Source: Liolophura sinensis
Taxonomy: Eukaryota; Mollusca; Polyplacophora; Chitonida; Chitonidae
Direction: 5' to 3'
Length of the DNA stretch: 60,000 bases
NCBI RefSeq assembly: GCF_032854445.1
Contig: NC_088295.1
Span: 48,597,385-48,657,384, forward strand
The notes beneath the pieces are model-generated. The model did no database searches, was not told the DNA's origin, and saw only the letters and a list, made by a program, of their open reading frames with translations. The translations under genes and the position numbers were made by a program. Shown here one piece after another: positions 14,151-26,633 of the stretch (position 1 is its first letter; the number at the start of each line of letters is the position of its first letter).

Positions 14151-15363
14151 GGTAATTACACATAATCTGGATGCACATGTATATAATCTCATAAATAATA
14201 CTACAATAGGTGTTAAAGTTACTTATAGACAACCAAGTGTGCAAAACATCTGTTTGTAGCATTATTCATGCTTTCATTATCATTTGTTGTACTTATTCCT
14301 TTCTGTTTACTTTGTTTCTATATTTGGGCACAGTTGCTTGTATGAGAAAGAGTCAATAATAATCTATAAAACTGTTTACCTTCATGGGGCCTCAGATGTA
14401 ATAGACTGATGGACAGACATCTGCATTCACACGTACATGAATGTGGCAACTTTGGCTAGATTTAGAAATAGTTTGTGTATAAGTGTATACATCTATACTC
14501 GTACATCTTCCCATCATCCCGGACACTTGAGCGAGAAAGCTGAGACCTAACCTATCCCAAACTTCCTCTGTGTAATTACTCTCATGTCATCAGCAAAAAT
14601 ATCAAATGAGCGCTGGTGAATGGTGCTAACACATCCTGAACCCAACAGATTGGCGGAAGAGACAGGCGAATTTCCAAAGTTCATCCGTAACAGATGATCG
14701 TGGTATTGAGCAGATATAAGATAAGTGTCAGGCTTGCTTACAACCGATTTACAATTAAAATCTATTTTAATTTGTTACAGCTGATAAAAATTTTAGAAAA
14801 AAGTGTAATTAGCTTCTGCGCTTCTGCTATCTAAAATCAACCTATTCCTCAACATAATATATACACTTACATGTATGTGTAGTGATTAGTGCTTTAATAA
14901 TCGTTTTGCCTAGATTCTATCAATACTGGGGATGTAATGATTTGGAAATATGTCAGCTCAGCATGTACTACTTTCCACAAACACAGCCAGATCAATCTAA
15001 TAGACCGGTTTCATATGTTTGCATTGACTGCATGCTCTTTATCAGCAGGTACAGGCTTGAGTAAATACTGTCACAAATTTCGCTTTTACACTCATACGTT
15101 CAGCTTTATAAGTGGATAGGCTATAAAGCCACCTGACAATAATGATTATAATTCATGTAATGTGTATTCCTGAAAATGATAGAACAGACACATGAAAATA
15201 AGTCTACATAACATTCAAATTTCGCTTCACCATAAAGCGTGATTTTACCTTACATGAATTTCACATCGGATCTGAGAAAAATTGCCAAAAAAAAAGTTGC
15301 CCAAGAGACCTTCCAAATCCCTAACATAGGAAAGCCATACGAATTAGCTTTTCAAAAGAAAGC

Positions 15364-15389
15364 CAGACAGACAGACAGACAGACAGACC
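15364..15389. repeat. (AGAC)n microsatellite
   Basis: Six to seven AGAC units. Confidence 0.9.
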
Positions 15390-17106
15390 AAACTTCAAAG
15401 AAGAGGATTTTTGCCAGCTTTGTATATTCATGTTCTGCTGTTTATTGTTTTCGTTAATCAGTCAATGTTCAGTTAAGATAGTTACCATGACAACTTAATA
15501 TATTCATGTCTTGGATGTTCGCAACATTCTGGATTTCACTTTCAAGACAATCATTTACTATGGCAGGGAGACTGGACACTGTCACTTACAGTAGGAATTT
15601 GCCCTGGGAAATAAACCAATTTACAAGCATCACTTTCAGCAGTGCATGCTTGCTGAAGTTATCTCCCATTAGTCTGACTCAACCCTGACAGGTGTGGAAT
15701 GCAGGCATAACCTTCCCTTTCACTTTCACAGCATGGTGTGAGAAGTTGTGTGCTTACACAGCCGACTTTCCCCAAAATCTGTGAACTTTTTTTTGTTCAC
15801 CATTTTTAAAGAGAACAATATGAGAGAAGGGAGATACACTATGTATACAATCACAAAAGAACATGGCCGTTATCAACATTTACACATACGTTTTCATGGA
15901 CGAATAACTGGTTTTGCACAAAACCCCAGCTTGGGATGGGTGGGAGTTATTGTGTACCCTTTAACTATGACATCTGAGGAATGACATAAGACAGGGTGGA
16001 CACAATTTCAGGGGTATGATAGATAGGTTAATATATCTGTTACATGGGCAGGAACAACTTGCGTCATGCCTTTATCAGTACATACAACATGCACAAATAC
16101 ACACTGAAGCTAGTCTGCTTGTTTCCTTCGAGTTTATTATTGTTTCAGCATTATGTAGGTAATATCCAGTTCTTCTAGTAACAAGACTCGTAAAGTTCAC
16201 ATGCTGAATCAAACATGCCTAGTGCTTCCTCACTGAATTTACACAGCCTCAAACTCCTCTGATGTGGGCAATACCAACCTTATGAACTGACTAGTACTAG
16301 ACCTACTTTACTGACTAGTACAATAAATAAGGCACCTGTCAGTCCTGGTTAAGAGCTGCGCCCAAATCTCACGAATTTTTCATTTAATTTAACAGTATAA
16401 CCACACAACAGTTGAAAAATCTAGATTCCTAGGATTTGTCTTCATTTATAACAGCCAAAAATTTTGTCAATGACTAAATTGCAGCCAGATTCTAAGAGTT
16501 AAAATGATCTTAGAAAAACTTTGAGGTCTGTTATCCTGCTGGAAAAATGAAGTTCCAGTACCAGAAGTAATATCTGATAGCCTTCATTTAAAGCGGATAC
16601 TATTATATGCATGTGTACCACAACACACATTCGTCTATATACATAAGGCTTCAGTAAAGAAGTATTCTTGGTACATCAACACCAGGGATACACCTTCAAA
16701 TATTTTTCCAGCTACCTTAAAATCCCTTCAGTTTATCAGTATATTGAACTGAGGAACAAGTTTTGTGCTCGTGACAGAACCCATGTACACAATAATGCAG
16801 GTAAATATTAACTACCCTACATCACCCTAAATTTCGTTCACGACTAACTTGCCCATTTTTCCTGATTCTGAAAATCCTGTTGAGTTTAGAAAGGTGTTCT
16901 GAGGTTTGCTGGGAACATGGGATGATTGTCTTCTGGAAAATTGTAAGTTTCAGCATAAAAAACAATACTTCTGAGACATTTATTTGAGACATTCCTCTAA
17001 AAATGCACTTTTGTGGACGAAATTTTAGGTCATCTAGGTTACCTGAGGTAAGCTAACTTTCTCCCATAGAATCAACATCTGTAACATTAAATACTGTAAA
17101 TGTCAC

Positions 17107-17198
17107 CATAATGATAATGTACATAATGATAATGTACATAGTGATAATGTACATAATGTTAATAGTATTATAAATATTACATACATTATCACTATGTA
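17107..17198. repeat. 17-bp tandem repeat with inverted copy (hairpin)
   Basis: ataatgataatgtacat repeats about three times from 17107. The copy at 17135-17151 (tacatagtgataatgta) has a perfect 17-bp reverse complement at 17182-17198, with a 30-bp AT-rich loop. Confidence 0.85.
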
Positions 17199-17544
17199 TT
17201 AAATAGAGTATACTGAGAGTAAAACATTATCAGAACTGCTTCTGATACGGCCATATTGATGACCCTTCATTACAGGTTTATAAAACAGAGAGACAAATCA
17301 ATACACAACATCTTGTTTTTAAATATCTTGTATATGGCCACATATGTCTTTTAACACGTTGCCATGTTAGTTATAATCAGTTTAATAGCCTACAGCAGCT
17401 GTGTGGAAGCTGTGCGAAAAAATTGTACTGTTATTTTCAACGTTCTCTACACAAAGCTGAGATTTCCAGAGATCTACTGACATGTATCCGATTATGAGTT
17501 AGTAATCGAATGTTCAGTTTTATCTAAGGTATCCCTTCCACCAT

Positions 17545-17830
17545 CAACTCACGCAAGTCGATGTATTCAAATACCTTGATTTATTTAGCCAGTTACCTCC
17601 CCTTGTTGTCTACACGACAGGAGATGTTCGCCGAACTTGAAATGTTAGTCTCGGTATTGTGTCGTAATTATGCTGTCTACCGTGTAACTTCAGTTCTGCC
17701 GTACAGATCATTGGGAACTACGAATACTTCATAAAAATGTATCGCTAGAAAGGAAGATCGTGTTTGGTTCGACGAGCGAACGTTGCATTGTGGGAATCTC
17801 TGCTCTGCCTCATTTGCATGTTATCTCGTT
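17545..17830. promoter_or_regulatory. CpG-enriched patch in the long intron
   Basis: About 17 CpG dinucleotides within some 280 bp (for example ttcgacgagcgaacgttg at 17768), against two or three per 120 bp in surrounding intron. It ends with an octamer-like atttgcat. Could be an internal promoter or enhancer; no transcript structure is certain. Confidence 0.3.
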
Positions 17831-18959
17831 GGGTGAACAGTTTAGACCAGTGACAGATTCCCCCTTGTAATTCTCTTAATTGACAATTTTTGGATAATAT
17901 AGGCCCAGGAGATTTAGTTAGGAGTCAAATGCAACTTATTTTTGTATTTAGCTGAAAAAACTAAAAAATTCTGAATTTCTTTCTGAGGTATATCCCCTTC
18001 ATTACTTCTCTTTTATCTACAAAATATGTAATTGAATTACGAGACAACAGACAAGTCCTGCTCGTTCATCCATATATACATACATATTACAGTAAGTTTT
18101 TTCATTTTACATGAGCCGACTGTTCCAGAACTTACCATATAATGTGTGATGAATGTTCTCACCTGCTGATAAACGAGTAACCAGGTATATAAAACAATGA
18201 TGACCTCGTAAAGGTAGGCCGTGCAAACTCTAATGGTCTGCTAACAAATCAGCAAATTCTCAGGCTATATCACACAGAACGCTTCAAACCTTCGATACAA
18301 CTGCTATAGTATGAACAACAGGTTAAGTCGGAGAAGAGGAAAAATGCTGGGATTGTCACTGTCAGATGTCAGTGCCCCCTCCTACTCACAGAGCACAGAA
18401 TGGAAGGTATAGAGTGAGTACAGGACATTGCACATGTCCTGTCACCCAGTACTGAACGGGTGCTCGGCCTCCACAGTGCTTCCTGAATGACTAACGCACA
18501 CTGTAATTCAGACAGCCACCTAAATTTCCGTTCACTAAATCACAAAATCTACTACACTAAACATCTTCAAAAAAGAACAGATGTACTTTCACTATAAACT
18601 TAAAACAAATACACTTCATCATTGCAGAGTTTAAGCATTTATTTTCGCATACTCCTCTCCACACCAAAAAAAAATGCAGACATGTCAAAGCCATTTACGC
18701 CCATCGAAAGCTTCTATGGGCACACATGAAAGGGCTAAAATATTTCAGTATCTATGGTACTTCAATAGAGACCATGATGAACAGTAGCATTATAGGTGAT
18801 CTCCAGACCTGGCAAAAGTGACCTCGCCTGCATGTGGGTGACAGAGTAGCCTACAGTGGTTGACAGTTCATTGTTAGACAGATCAGTCTGTTGACAGGTA
18901 GACATGCAGGCGTCTGGGCATCACTGTGTATGGTTTTGGAAGGGTCACCCAGTTCAGAT

Positions 18960-19028
<69 letters not shown>
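18960..19028. repeat. (CA)n(TA)n microsatellite
   Basis: About 11 CA followed by about 23 TA repeats. Confidence 0.95.
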
Positions 19029-19029
<1 letters not shown>

Positions 19030-22000
19030 GCTCTCAGAGCATACAATTACAATACAGGTAAGGGCAGAAATAAAATGTAGTACAGGTAAGAAACAGACAG
19101 ACAATACCTATAAGTATGTTAATAAGTGGGCTTTTTTTTTACATTTTCTTTTGAAACAGAAAAACAGTATTTGTCTCAAAATACTTTGATAAGATATAAG
19201 TTATAATACTGACATATTGACAAGTGAAATCAAGTGATGCGGCTACATGTTAAATGCAGCTATGTAAAAACATAGCTTCAATTCACTCTCCTGACAGTGA
19301 TGAGAAGTCTATGTAGTAAGGCACACAAGAAACTGCACTTATTTATACATATATGTACAAAATGATTTTTTTTTGTCATAGATGCAACACTAAAGAATTT
19401 TTCACTTAATATGATAGCAGCCAGAGTATTTCATCACGGGTAGAGGACTCTGGAGCATCTTGAGTAAACCTCCGAACATGGCAAAATAAACTGGAGAACT
19501 TAATATGTCGTATTGGTCTCCAGCTAACTTTATGTAAAAGTACACGAAAGAGCACCTCTGACCTCCAGAACAATGGACCTAGGGGACGCTACAAGGTTTT
19601 CCTATCCACCAATATGACTGAACCCATGTCTCATGTGACCTATCTATTGAAAGGCAAATTGATATTGTCTGGCTCCTGGGTCATGAAACGATCTTAAGCA
19701 GAAGTCAAAATTTCAATCATTAAACTTTATGTTCTTTGCCATTATTTTAGCTGAAATTTGTTTGACAATACCTTGCTCAGAATTTACAATGTCAAGCACT
19801 ATTTTAAATATAGTAATTTTGATGGGATTTGAGATTTTGACTTACATCTAAGATTGCTTCTTGATCCTGGGCCCCAGTGTCTGGTGAAGGTAGCTACAGC
19901 TACACTCAAACATGAAGCCTCATGCATCAAATACTACATGTACTGCATAAAATAAATGATATACAGCTTCACTGTTAAATAAATTACCAGTATAAACACA
20001 TAATAAAATCATTTTTTTTGGGGGGGGGGGAGACACTGAACAATGAACTTAAAGACTTAACTGGTCAAAAATGCTATAGCTACATATATGCTTAGCTCAG
20101 AAAAAGTAACTGTACAATGTCTTAATTAACTGTACTGCGACTTGAAATGCTGAAATAACACGACTGATCTTTAATATCTTTAGTACACAAAACTTCAGAC
20201 TTACACATTTCTGACAAATTTATGACCTAGATGTATCCACACATAGTGCAAAATAAAATAAATAAAAAAAACTATTCCTAGAAATGATTTAATTTTGGTA
20301 GACATTTGAACACTGGGCATTATATTTTATCATATAACAGAATATATGAGCTAGTAACTTGTTGTAGAGAAAACTCTACAAAACTCTTTTTTCTAGCCAT
20401 AGGCACGACTAGACATTACTACTGTTGAGTAAGAAGTAAACCATTTGTGTTACTATACACTTCAGGCCTGCCATGTGTAGCTGAAAGCCAGTCCATACAA
20501 AAGATCACAAGAGCTTTAAATATGTACCCTTTGAAATTGTGTCACTTGCGCTTTGAAAGTTCAATAAAGGAACATTCTGACCTATGTAACTATTTTCACA
20601 TGAGCTTAGAATAAAAATGTTATTCTTCAGTCCACACAAATTCTCACAGACTGTTACATGAAACTTCATTGTTTACAGGTGTACCAGGGGGTTTAGTATG
20701 CCCTTGAATTAAAGCCAATTATACCAGACAGGATGGCCTCGCATGACACTATTATATAGTTATCTAGAGGACATGTAGACATTCTAGTACATTTACAGTG
20801 TAAGTAAACTGACAACAACTGGGTAATGTACAAGTACCGTTATAATTTTGATAAGTTAACCAGAATTAATTAACAGAAATATTATAAATAATTTAATTAC
20901 CGTACAGAAACATATATTTTCACTTTAAATACCACCATTTCTGAACAACTGCACATGTAAATGTAGCAGTACAAGTTTCCTTTCCCTGGTGAATCAGTCA
21001 TAACTGACTTGACTGGCATACAGGTACTACAGTGTAAATGTATGCATAATAGCTTGATGCTCTAGCACACTTTATTTCTTTTTCTCACATCAATAAAGAA
21101 GAATGTTTTACCACAAAGAAACCTAAAAATTCTCTTTTAATACCAGCTGTTGTGTTTTTATTAAGTCAATACAGAAGACGTTCTATTTTAGTAAAAACAA
21201 AACAAGGGACTTCAATTTTCAAACTCCATTCCAAGGCAGTGTCTACTAGCTTTATATAATCGCACACATAAAGTAACTGTACAGCCAGCAAGAGTTAGCG
21301 AAATCCAACTGACCTGAATACAAAGACTAACCTAATTATAAAATAAAATTAATTCAATCTGTTAATATTTATATAGCTTTTGGCCCTATGTAGCTGTTTT
21401 ATGTAATCCCACAAGTCAAACCAGATGTTTGAGTAGCTCAAGTATGTCACATCGCTATATATGAATTTTACTACACATTATAAATTTATCTCTACATTAC
21501 ACATCCATGTAAGTACATGTAGGTATGCACATATACATGTAGCTAACTGGGGCAGTAGATGAGATCGAGCTGGAGAAAATAACCTAAGTTCAAGCCACAA
21601 CAATTCTTCAATTCTTCCAGGAGTGCAATCATGTATGTTTCAAGGGCCATTTCTCTGAAATGCTCATTTCTAACTGCTTTACTTTAAGTCCTGAAGTCAG
21701 TTTACTTACCATCTTAAGAATTAATTAAAGCTGTCTTTTCATACTTAATAATTTTACCTTTTGAGGTGATCGAAAGCGCCAGCATATTATGATCCACAAA
21801 TAACAAAGATAACATAGTGTGCTCAAAATAATGTTAGTTGGCTGTTGACAAACGAAATGATCAAAGCATGGGATTCAGTCACTAGAGCTATGACAAATGC
21901 CACAGTTGAGAGAAAGTTGATCTTAAATTCTTGAGTGACATTTTTAACAACCCCATAGACTGGAAGAGAAAACCAACACATTTGTGCCCGCAAGAGGAAT

Positions 22001-22586
22001 ATGCGTAAGCAAATCACTTGTGGAGTTGATAAATTATTTGCAAGACCTTTGTTGTCCTGAGTCAAATTTTGTGTATTTTTTACATAAAATTGATTAGTAG
22101 AAGAACAATTTTTTTTTTTTTTTCTGTACATCAGTTTATGAACAAGAGAACAATTAATGCATCTCTGCAGCAGAGCACCTGGAAGGGCCTCATGCCTGAA
22201 ACATTTATTGTTTTTGATCTGTTTGTGTACCTTTATAGCTTTTGAAGCAGTGAGCTTGCGTAACGCCATTGATCATCATGGTTTGTTGCATCTTAAGTGA
22301 CTGACTGATTTATGGGAGTTTAAAAGGCTGTGGTCAAGAATTTTCACTTTAAACCATGTCAGGTGGAGAACACTGGAGTGAACCACTGACCTTTGTCACA
22401 TACCTGACAAACATGTTGACTTGAACCGACAGCCAAATTTGTACACGCTGCAACATTACACAGATATAGTCATCTTGCACCCAGTCCCATCATTCAGTGA
22501 AAGGTCTAACCAACCAACAGACAGAGAGACAGAACAACTGACCTACACGTAAACACAGTCAATAAATACCTCTGATGAATTCTTAC

Positions 22587-22799
22587 CTCATCACAGGCTG
22601 GACATCTGGGCTTAATGAGCTCCGCGTAATGTCGCTCACAGTACACCTTGGAGTCTTTGTGACAGTAAGTCAGGTCCACCAGCAATTCATCACACGTGTC
22701 ACACACGAAACAGGCAGGGTGCCAGCAGGCCTTCAGACCCACCTTAGGGGCAAACACAGCCACTTCCCCAGCATCAACCTCACCCTGGCAGTTATAACA
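22587..22799 (-). CDS. Lmpt: PET-LIM gene, LIM1 exon
   Basis: The acceptor TCCCCACAG and donor GTAAGA frame 213 nt, 71 codons, phase 0 both ends. The exon begins at the first zinc ligand and holds one whole LIM domain: C1-x2-C4-x22-H27-x2-C30-x2-C33-x2-C36-x17-C54-x2-H57, with W-H-P-A-C-F-V-C and E-L-L-V-D in the expected places. It ends with R-C-P-A-C-D-E, the first Cys pair of LIM2. All eight zinc ligands are present. It is highly similar in pattern to LIM1 of testin and Limpet. Confidence 0.96.
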
Positions 22800-24559
22800 C
22801 TGTGGGGAACGAAAAGGAAACGTTAGATTAATTCATATAGACATTTCTACATTTGCGTACAGATACAAAACAGGTATGGCCACAGCAATTTTAATTCTTG
22901 TTTTACAGGCGGAATAAATATTTTATCATGGATGAAGGAGGCTATGAAAAAAACAAAAATATTGAAAATCATCTAATTTGTGGAAAATGTGGACTATCCA
23001 TGGCATTTTTTTCTTCATTTAACGTCATCTATCTTACTTTAAGCCAGTAATACACTGAGAATGTTTGACTTTAATGATGACAGTTACTGTGCATTCATGG
23101 ATGGAGTAAACTATCCTGGCACACATGATGTACCACACAAAATCAACTATCTTTTCGATTTTGTAATACATATCAAACCTGACCAAAAAATATAGAAGAA
23201 TGCCTATAAGGTATGCTTTTGTCAAATCATCTGCTCCAATGAAGAATTACTGAAGTGAAAGGGGGATAAGTCATAATGGCAGAATAAGTGTTAGAGTTGC
23301 TTCCCTTCATCACACACCAGTCAAGTTAGGCACCAACTAATCTTTCTTCAGATGATTTGGATTTATATTCCCCCCAAAATAGCTTGAAATCTATCAATGA
23401 TAAATGTTAGTGCTGTCAATGGATGTCAATTGGGGCCATTTACTTTGATGACATCTTTGTGAATTTTTCTCTGGTTTGCACCAAAAGTATTAACATATTA
23501 ACAATTACTGTCAAAGAGTACATGAACATTAAGTAAAAAATAGTGTCTGCCTAAAATGAAAGAGTGAAACGGTGAACTATGTCAAGAAATGCTTCAAATT
23601 ATCTTTTTACATTTCTTCTTACAATTCAAAATCAATTCTCGTGTAAGTGTTTTTCTGAGACAATATTTTCGAAACAGCATTATTTTGAACACCTAAAAAT
23701 CCATCAAAACTTATAAAAATGATCCTAAAGGTAGTTCATCATGGAGGATTTTACAGAAAAATCGTTCCTACTTCACTTCAAATGATTTGTGAGCATTTTA
23801 CAGAAAAATCTCCAGAGGCACGGCAAATAAAAGAAATTCTTCTCAAGAAAGTGATGTCAATAGTAGATAGTCAAAACAGGCCACCGTCTTTCCTACTTCA
23901 CTTCAAATGATTTGTGAGCATTTTACAGAAAAAACTCCAGAGGCACGGCAAATAAAAGAAATTCTTCTCAAGAAAGTGATGTCAATAGTAGATAGTCAAA
24001 ACAGGCCACTGTCTTTCCTACTTCACTTCAAAGGATTTGTGAGCATTTTACAGAAAAAATCTCCAGAGGCAGGGCAAATAAAAGAAATTCTTCTCAAGAA
24101 AGTGATGTCATGTCTCATAACTTAGATTGTCAAAACAGGCCACCATCTTTCCTACTTCACTTCAAATGATTTGTGAGCATTTTACAGAAAAATCTCCAGA
24201 GGCAGGGCAAATAAAATAAATTCTTCTCAAGAAAGTGATGTCATGTCTCATAATTTAGATTGTCAAAATAGGCCACCGTCTTTCCTACTTCACTTCAAAG
24301 GATATGTGAGCATTTTACAGAAAAAATCTCCAGAGGCAGGGCAAATAAAATAAATTCTTCTCAAGAAAGTGATGTCATGTCTCATAATTTAGATTGTCAA
24401 AACAGGCCACCATCTTTCCTACTTCACTTCAAATGATTTGTGAGCATTTTACAGACTATAATCTATAAATAAATATACCACCCCCACCAAAAATTAAAAA
24501 ATCAAACAAAATAAAAGAGAAACAATTCTCACAGGAAAACAATAAAACACACAACGTAC
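22800..24559 (-). other. 1.8-kb intron between PET and LIM1 exons
   Basis: The half nearer LIM1 (22.8-23.7 kb) shows nothing recognisable. The half nearer the PET exon is filled by the 125/134-bp satellite at 23740-24455. Confidence 0.8.
23740..24455. repeat. Satellite, 125/134-bp unit, six copies
   Basis: tacttcacttcaaatgattt starts copies at 23769, 23894, 24019, 24153, 24286 and 24420. The first spacings are 125 bp; later ones are 133-134 bp because catgtctcataa plus flanking bases replaces aatagtag. The unit has short open frames that end within two copies. Confidence 0.92.
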
Positions 24560-24796
24560 CGAGCTGATGGTTGTGTTTTCCCTGGCATATCCAATTTCCA
24601 TCACATTCTCATCCCGGAATGTTCGGAATTCTTTAAATTCTTTTTTCTCTTCCTCTGAAGATAAACTCTTGCAATACTCGCTTGACAGGTCCTGCTTAGG
24701 GAGTTGAACTATGAGCTGAATGTCTCGATACTTTTCCCCTGGGCTTCCGATCTTGGGGATTTTATGATTTGGCAACTGCTCCATATATTCTTCTAT
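24560..24796 (-). CDS. Lmpt: PET-LIM gene, exon with C-terminal half of PET and linker
   Basis: The acceptor CATGTGCAG and donor GTACGT frame 237 nt, 79 codons, phase 0 at both ends. The sequence begins IEEYMEQLPNHKIPKIGS and continues with G-E-K-Y-R and I-V-Q-L-P-K-Q-D, then Y-C-K-S-L-S; these are the conserved PET motifs Y-M-x2-L-P, G-(S/T)-x-G-x2-Y-R, Q-L-P and Y-C-x2-L. The end (GYARENTTISS) is a short linker directly preceding the first Cys of LIM1. A six-copy satellite (23740-24455) ends about 100 bp 3' of this exon. Confidence 0.94.
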
Positions 24797-25952
24797 CTGC
24801 ACATGGACATTTGGAACAAATCAATACCACCGTACTGCAATTGCCACAATCTCCTTTCATCCGGACGTAAAAGCGGTTTGTTTGTTCTTTTATTTCCTCC
24901 TGAATTTTTATTCAAATACTTCTCTAGAGACCAATCAATCAATCTTTATCCCAGAGAAATGATTTATACATAGATATACACAGGAAGCATGGTCACTTCA
25001 AGTATGTAAAGTACCCAGGATAACATATTCTGCTGATATCATATGTGCCTCTTTCTCTTGAATATTCCATCCATACCATCTGTTACATGTATGTGGAGGT
25101 TATTTCTTACATGCAGTTAAATGTTCAGCTTGAATTGTCAATTCAACATTCACTGGTAACAGAATTTAATTTATGCACTGACTGATTTATAGTTGTCTAT
25201 AAAGACCATCTAAATTGTGAAACAAAACTTAGAGTGCTCGTATGCTGGAACAACTCCCAGACTGACGAAGCTGACTTAGTTTTAACTTCAAAACAGTTTA
25301 CTGTGCCAAAATTGTGACTTACAAAAAGAAATGTTATTTTAACACTACATGCTGTGTTTGATTTTAATGACAGAAATGAAAATTAAAGTCAAAAAATCTA
25401 AAACTTATTCACATTCATTAGTTTTTGGTACTGGAAGTTGAAATTTGGAAACTTTTGCATTAAAATAACATTGATGAAGCAGACGAAATTTTAAATGATT
25501 TTAATTTAAATAAAAATGAAAATTAAAGTCAAAAATTTAAAACTTATTCACACTCATTAGTTTTTGATACTGGAAGTTGAAATTTGGAAACTTCTGCATT
25601 AAAATAACATTGATGAAGCAGACAAAATTTTAATTTCTAATGCCGCAAAAACAAGCCTTAAAATCATACTCAAATTTTGACTAAAGTCAGAAATGGCTTT
25701 GTGGAATCTGCCCTAGGTGCTCTATGGGACCCAATATTCTGCCCCTGATTAAGTTGCACACTCTCATTGATTCTGTAAATTGTCTAGAGTTTGTGTATAT
25801 TGTGTAGCATAATATTCAAGAGGAAAATACATAACATTTCACATCATTCACCGGATATGTAACAGAATAAGTGGCCTCCCTTTAAGAGTTTATGACATTT
25901 ATTTGTTACTAAAATGAATTATTTGTCATTAACCATAGTAAGTACTGTGTAC
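24797..25952 (-). other. 1.2-kb intron inside the PET domain
   Basis: It contains a two-copy 140-bp direct duplication (25376-25636) and otherwise plain AT-rich sequence. Confidence 0.8.
25376..25636. repeat. 140-bp direct duplication
   Basis: atgaaaattaaagtcaaaaa ... aacattgatgaagcagac appears at 25376 and 25516 with few mismatches, inside the PET intron. Confidence 0.9.
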
Positions 25953-26133
25953 CTTATGACTGGAGAGCCCTGGAGGCACCCAGGTGTAACCCTCCTTAAG
26001 CGCCCTCTCCTTGACGACCTGTAGTTTGGGGTCTTCCTGCTTCTTCCAGCCCAACCTGTCCCTGACGTTGACCACTTCTTCATGGTAGACATCATGAATT
26101 TCACGTGGACAGCGACAGTTGTTACAGGTGTTT
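25953..26133 (-). CDS. Lmpt: PET-LIM gene, exon with N-terminal half of PET region
   Basis: The acceptor TGTGTTACAG and donor GTACAC frame 181 nt: one base completes the Arg of the preceding exon, then 60 codons. It starts NTCNNCRCPREIHDVYHEE, which continues the Cys-rich zinc-binding-like segment (C-x2-C-x-C), and ends GYTWVPPGLSSHK, the diagnostic W-(A/V)-P-P-G start of the PET domain. The linker between the two is shorter than in vertebrate testin. PET domains mediate membrane or partner targeting in prickle/testin/espinas proteins (family knowledge). Confidence 0.93.
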
Positions 26134-26171
26134 CTGTAACACACATATTTAATTCTTACTTCATTGTTGTT

Positions 26172-26232
26172 GATACAATGTATTTCACCTAATGTTTAGG
26201 ATTTTTCAAATGACACACTTTTTTTTTTGTTT
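26172..26232. mobile_element. MITE fragment (left end only)
   Basis: tgtatttcacctaatgttta followed by tttttcaaatgacacac matches the left end of the MITE copies at 8.3 and 30.1 kb. The right end is absent; a SINE fragment begins directly after it. Confidence 0.55.
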
Positions 26233-26235
26233 AAT

Positions 26236-26353
26236 TGATTATTTTATATTTATTTGATTAGTGCTTTACATTACACTTAAAAATAGTCAACTCATACAAC
26301 AGCAGCCAGCATTATGGTGGTAGGAAATCGGGCAAAGCCTGCGAGAAAACTTG
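26236..26353 (-). mobile_element. SINE family A, degenerate fragment
   Basis: atttatttgattagtgcttta and cagccagcattatggtgg followed by aggaaatcgggcaaagcc: reverse-oriented 3' half, tRNA head absent, many substitutions. Confidence 0.75.
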
Positions 26354-26432
26354 ACTTTTCATTCTGTTCACAGTGAAAGCAATTTTGACAACTTCACTTA
26401 TAATGTCACATATGAGTAAGCCATCCTGCCAG

Positions 26433-26453
26433 TGACGTCATCTTGTGACGTCA
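26433..26453. promoter_or_regulatory. Paired CRE-like palindromes
   Basis: Two perfect TGACGTCA octamers at 26433-26440 and 26446-26453, 13 bp apart. This is the known CREB/ATF consensus; occupancy is not shown by sequence. Confidence 0.4.
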
Positions 26454-26633
26454 TGATATCATATCAGACAGTTGTCATTTACCGCATAATATCATGAGAG
26501 CTGGACTGTTAAAGTGTATAAACAATAAAGGTCTATGAGTGAAGGAAACTCAGGTCTTTGACCAGTATGTCTTTGACCAGGACCTAACAATCCTGTGGAT
26601 CTAAAGCCACAGCCAAAATGTTTTATTTCACTA

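Larger units (their letters stand above)
1697..22586 (-). other. 20.9-kb intron between LIM1 and LIM2 exons
   Basis: This intron separates the first and second Cys-bearing halves of LIM2. Contents: a 46-48-bp minisatellite (4741-4999), a 25-bp array with a nested SINE (6325-6960), a MITE (8294-8486), small tandem duplications (10.6, 11.4, 12.9 kb), a 29-bp array (13845-14150), a hairpin-forming repeat (17.1 kb), a CpG-rich patch (17.55-17.83 kb), several microsatellites, and one member of an inverted dispersed pair (3590-3850). Stretches 1.8-3.5, 5.0-5.8, 7.0-8.2, 8.5-9.7, 14.2-17.0 and 19.1-22.5 kb hold no gene or repeat I can support; the open frames there are short and lack protein-like motifs. 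Confidence 0.75.

Noticed and set aside
18159-18240. Open frame with acceptor and donor reading RVCTAYLYEVIIVLYTWL
   Set aside because: Phase 0 at both ends, but inclusion would split LIM2 between its first Cys pair and the rest, and there is no pyrimidine tract at the acceptor.
21823-22269. 148-codon minus-strand frame, and an opposite-strand stretch reading KAWDSVTRAM reminiscent of a pogo/Tigger-type transposase
   Set aside because: The minus frame has low-quality composition around a poly-T. The plus-strand resemblance is about ten residues, broken by stops, with no inverted ends; too weak to call a relic.
23719-24125. Two plus-strand frames of 63 and 72 codons with near-identical sequence
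   Set aside because: They are translations of successive satellite units, ending at the unit junction, with no codon bias or domain.
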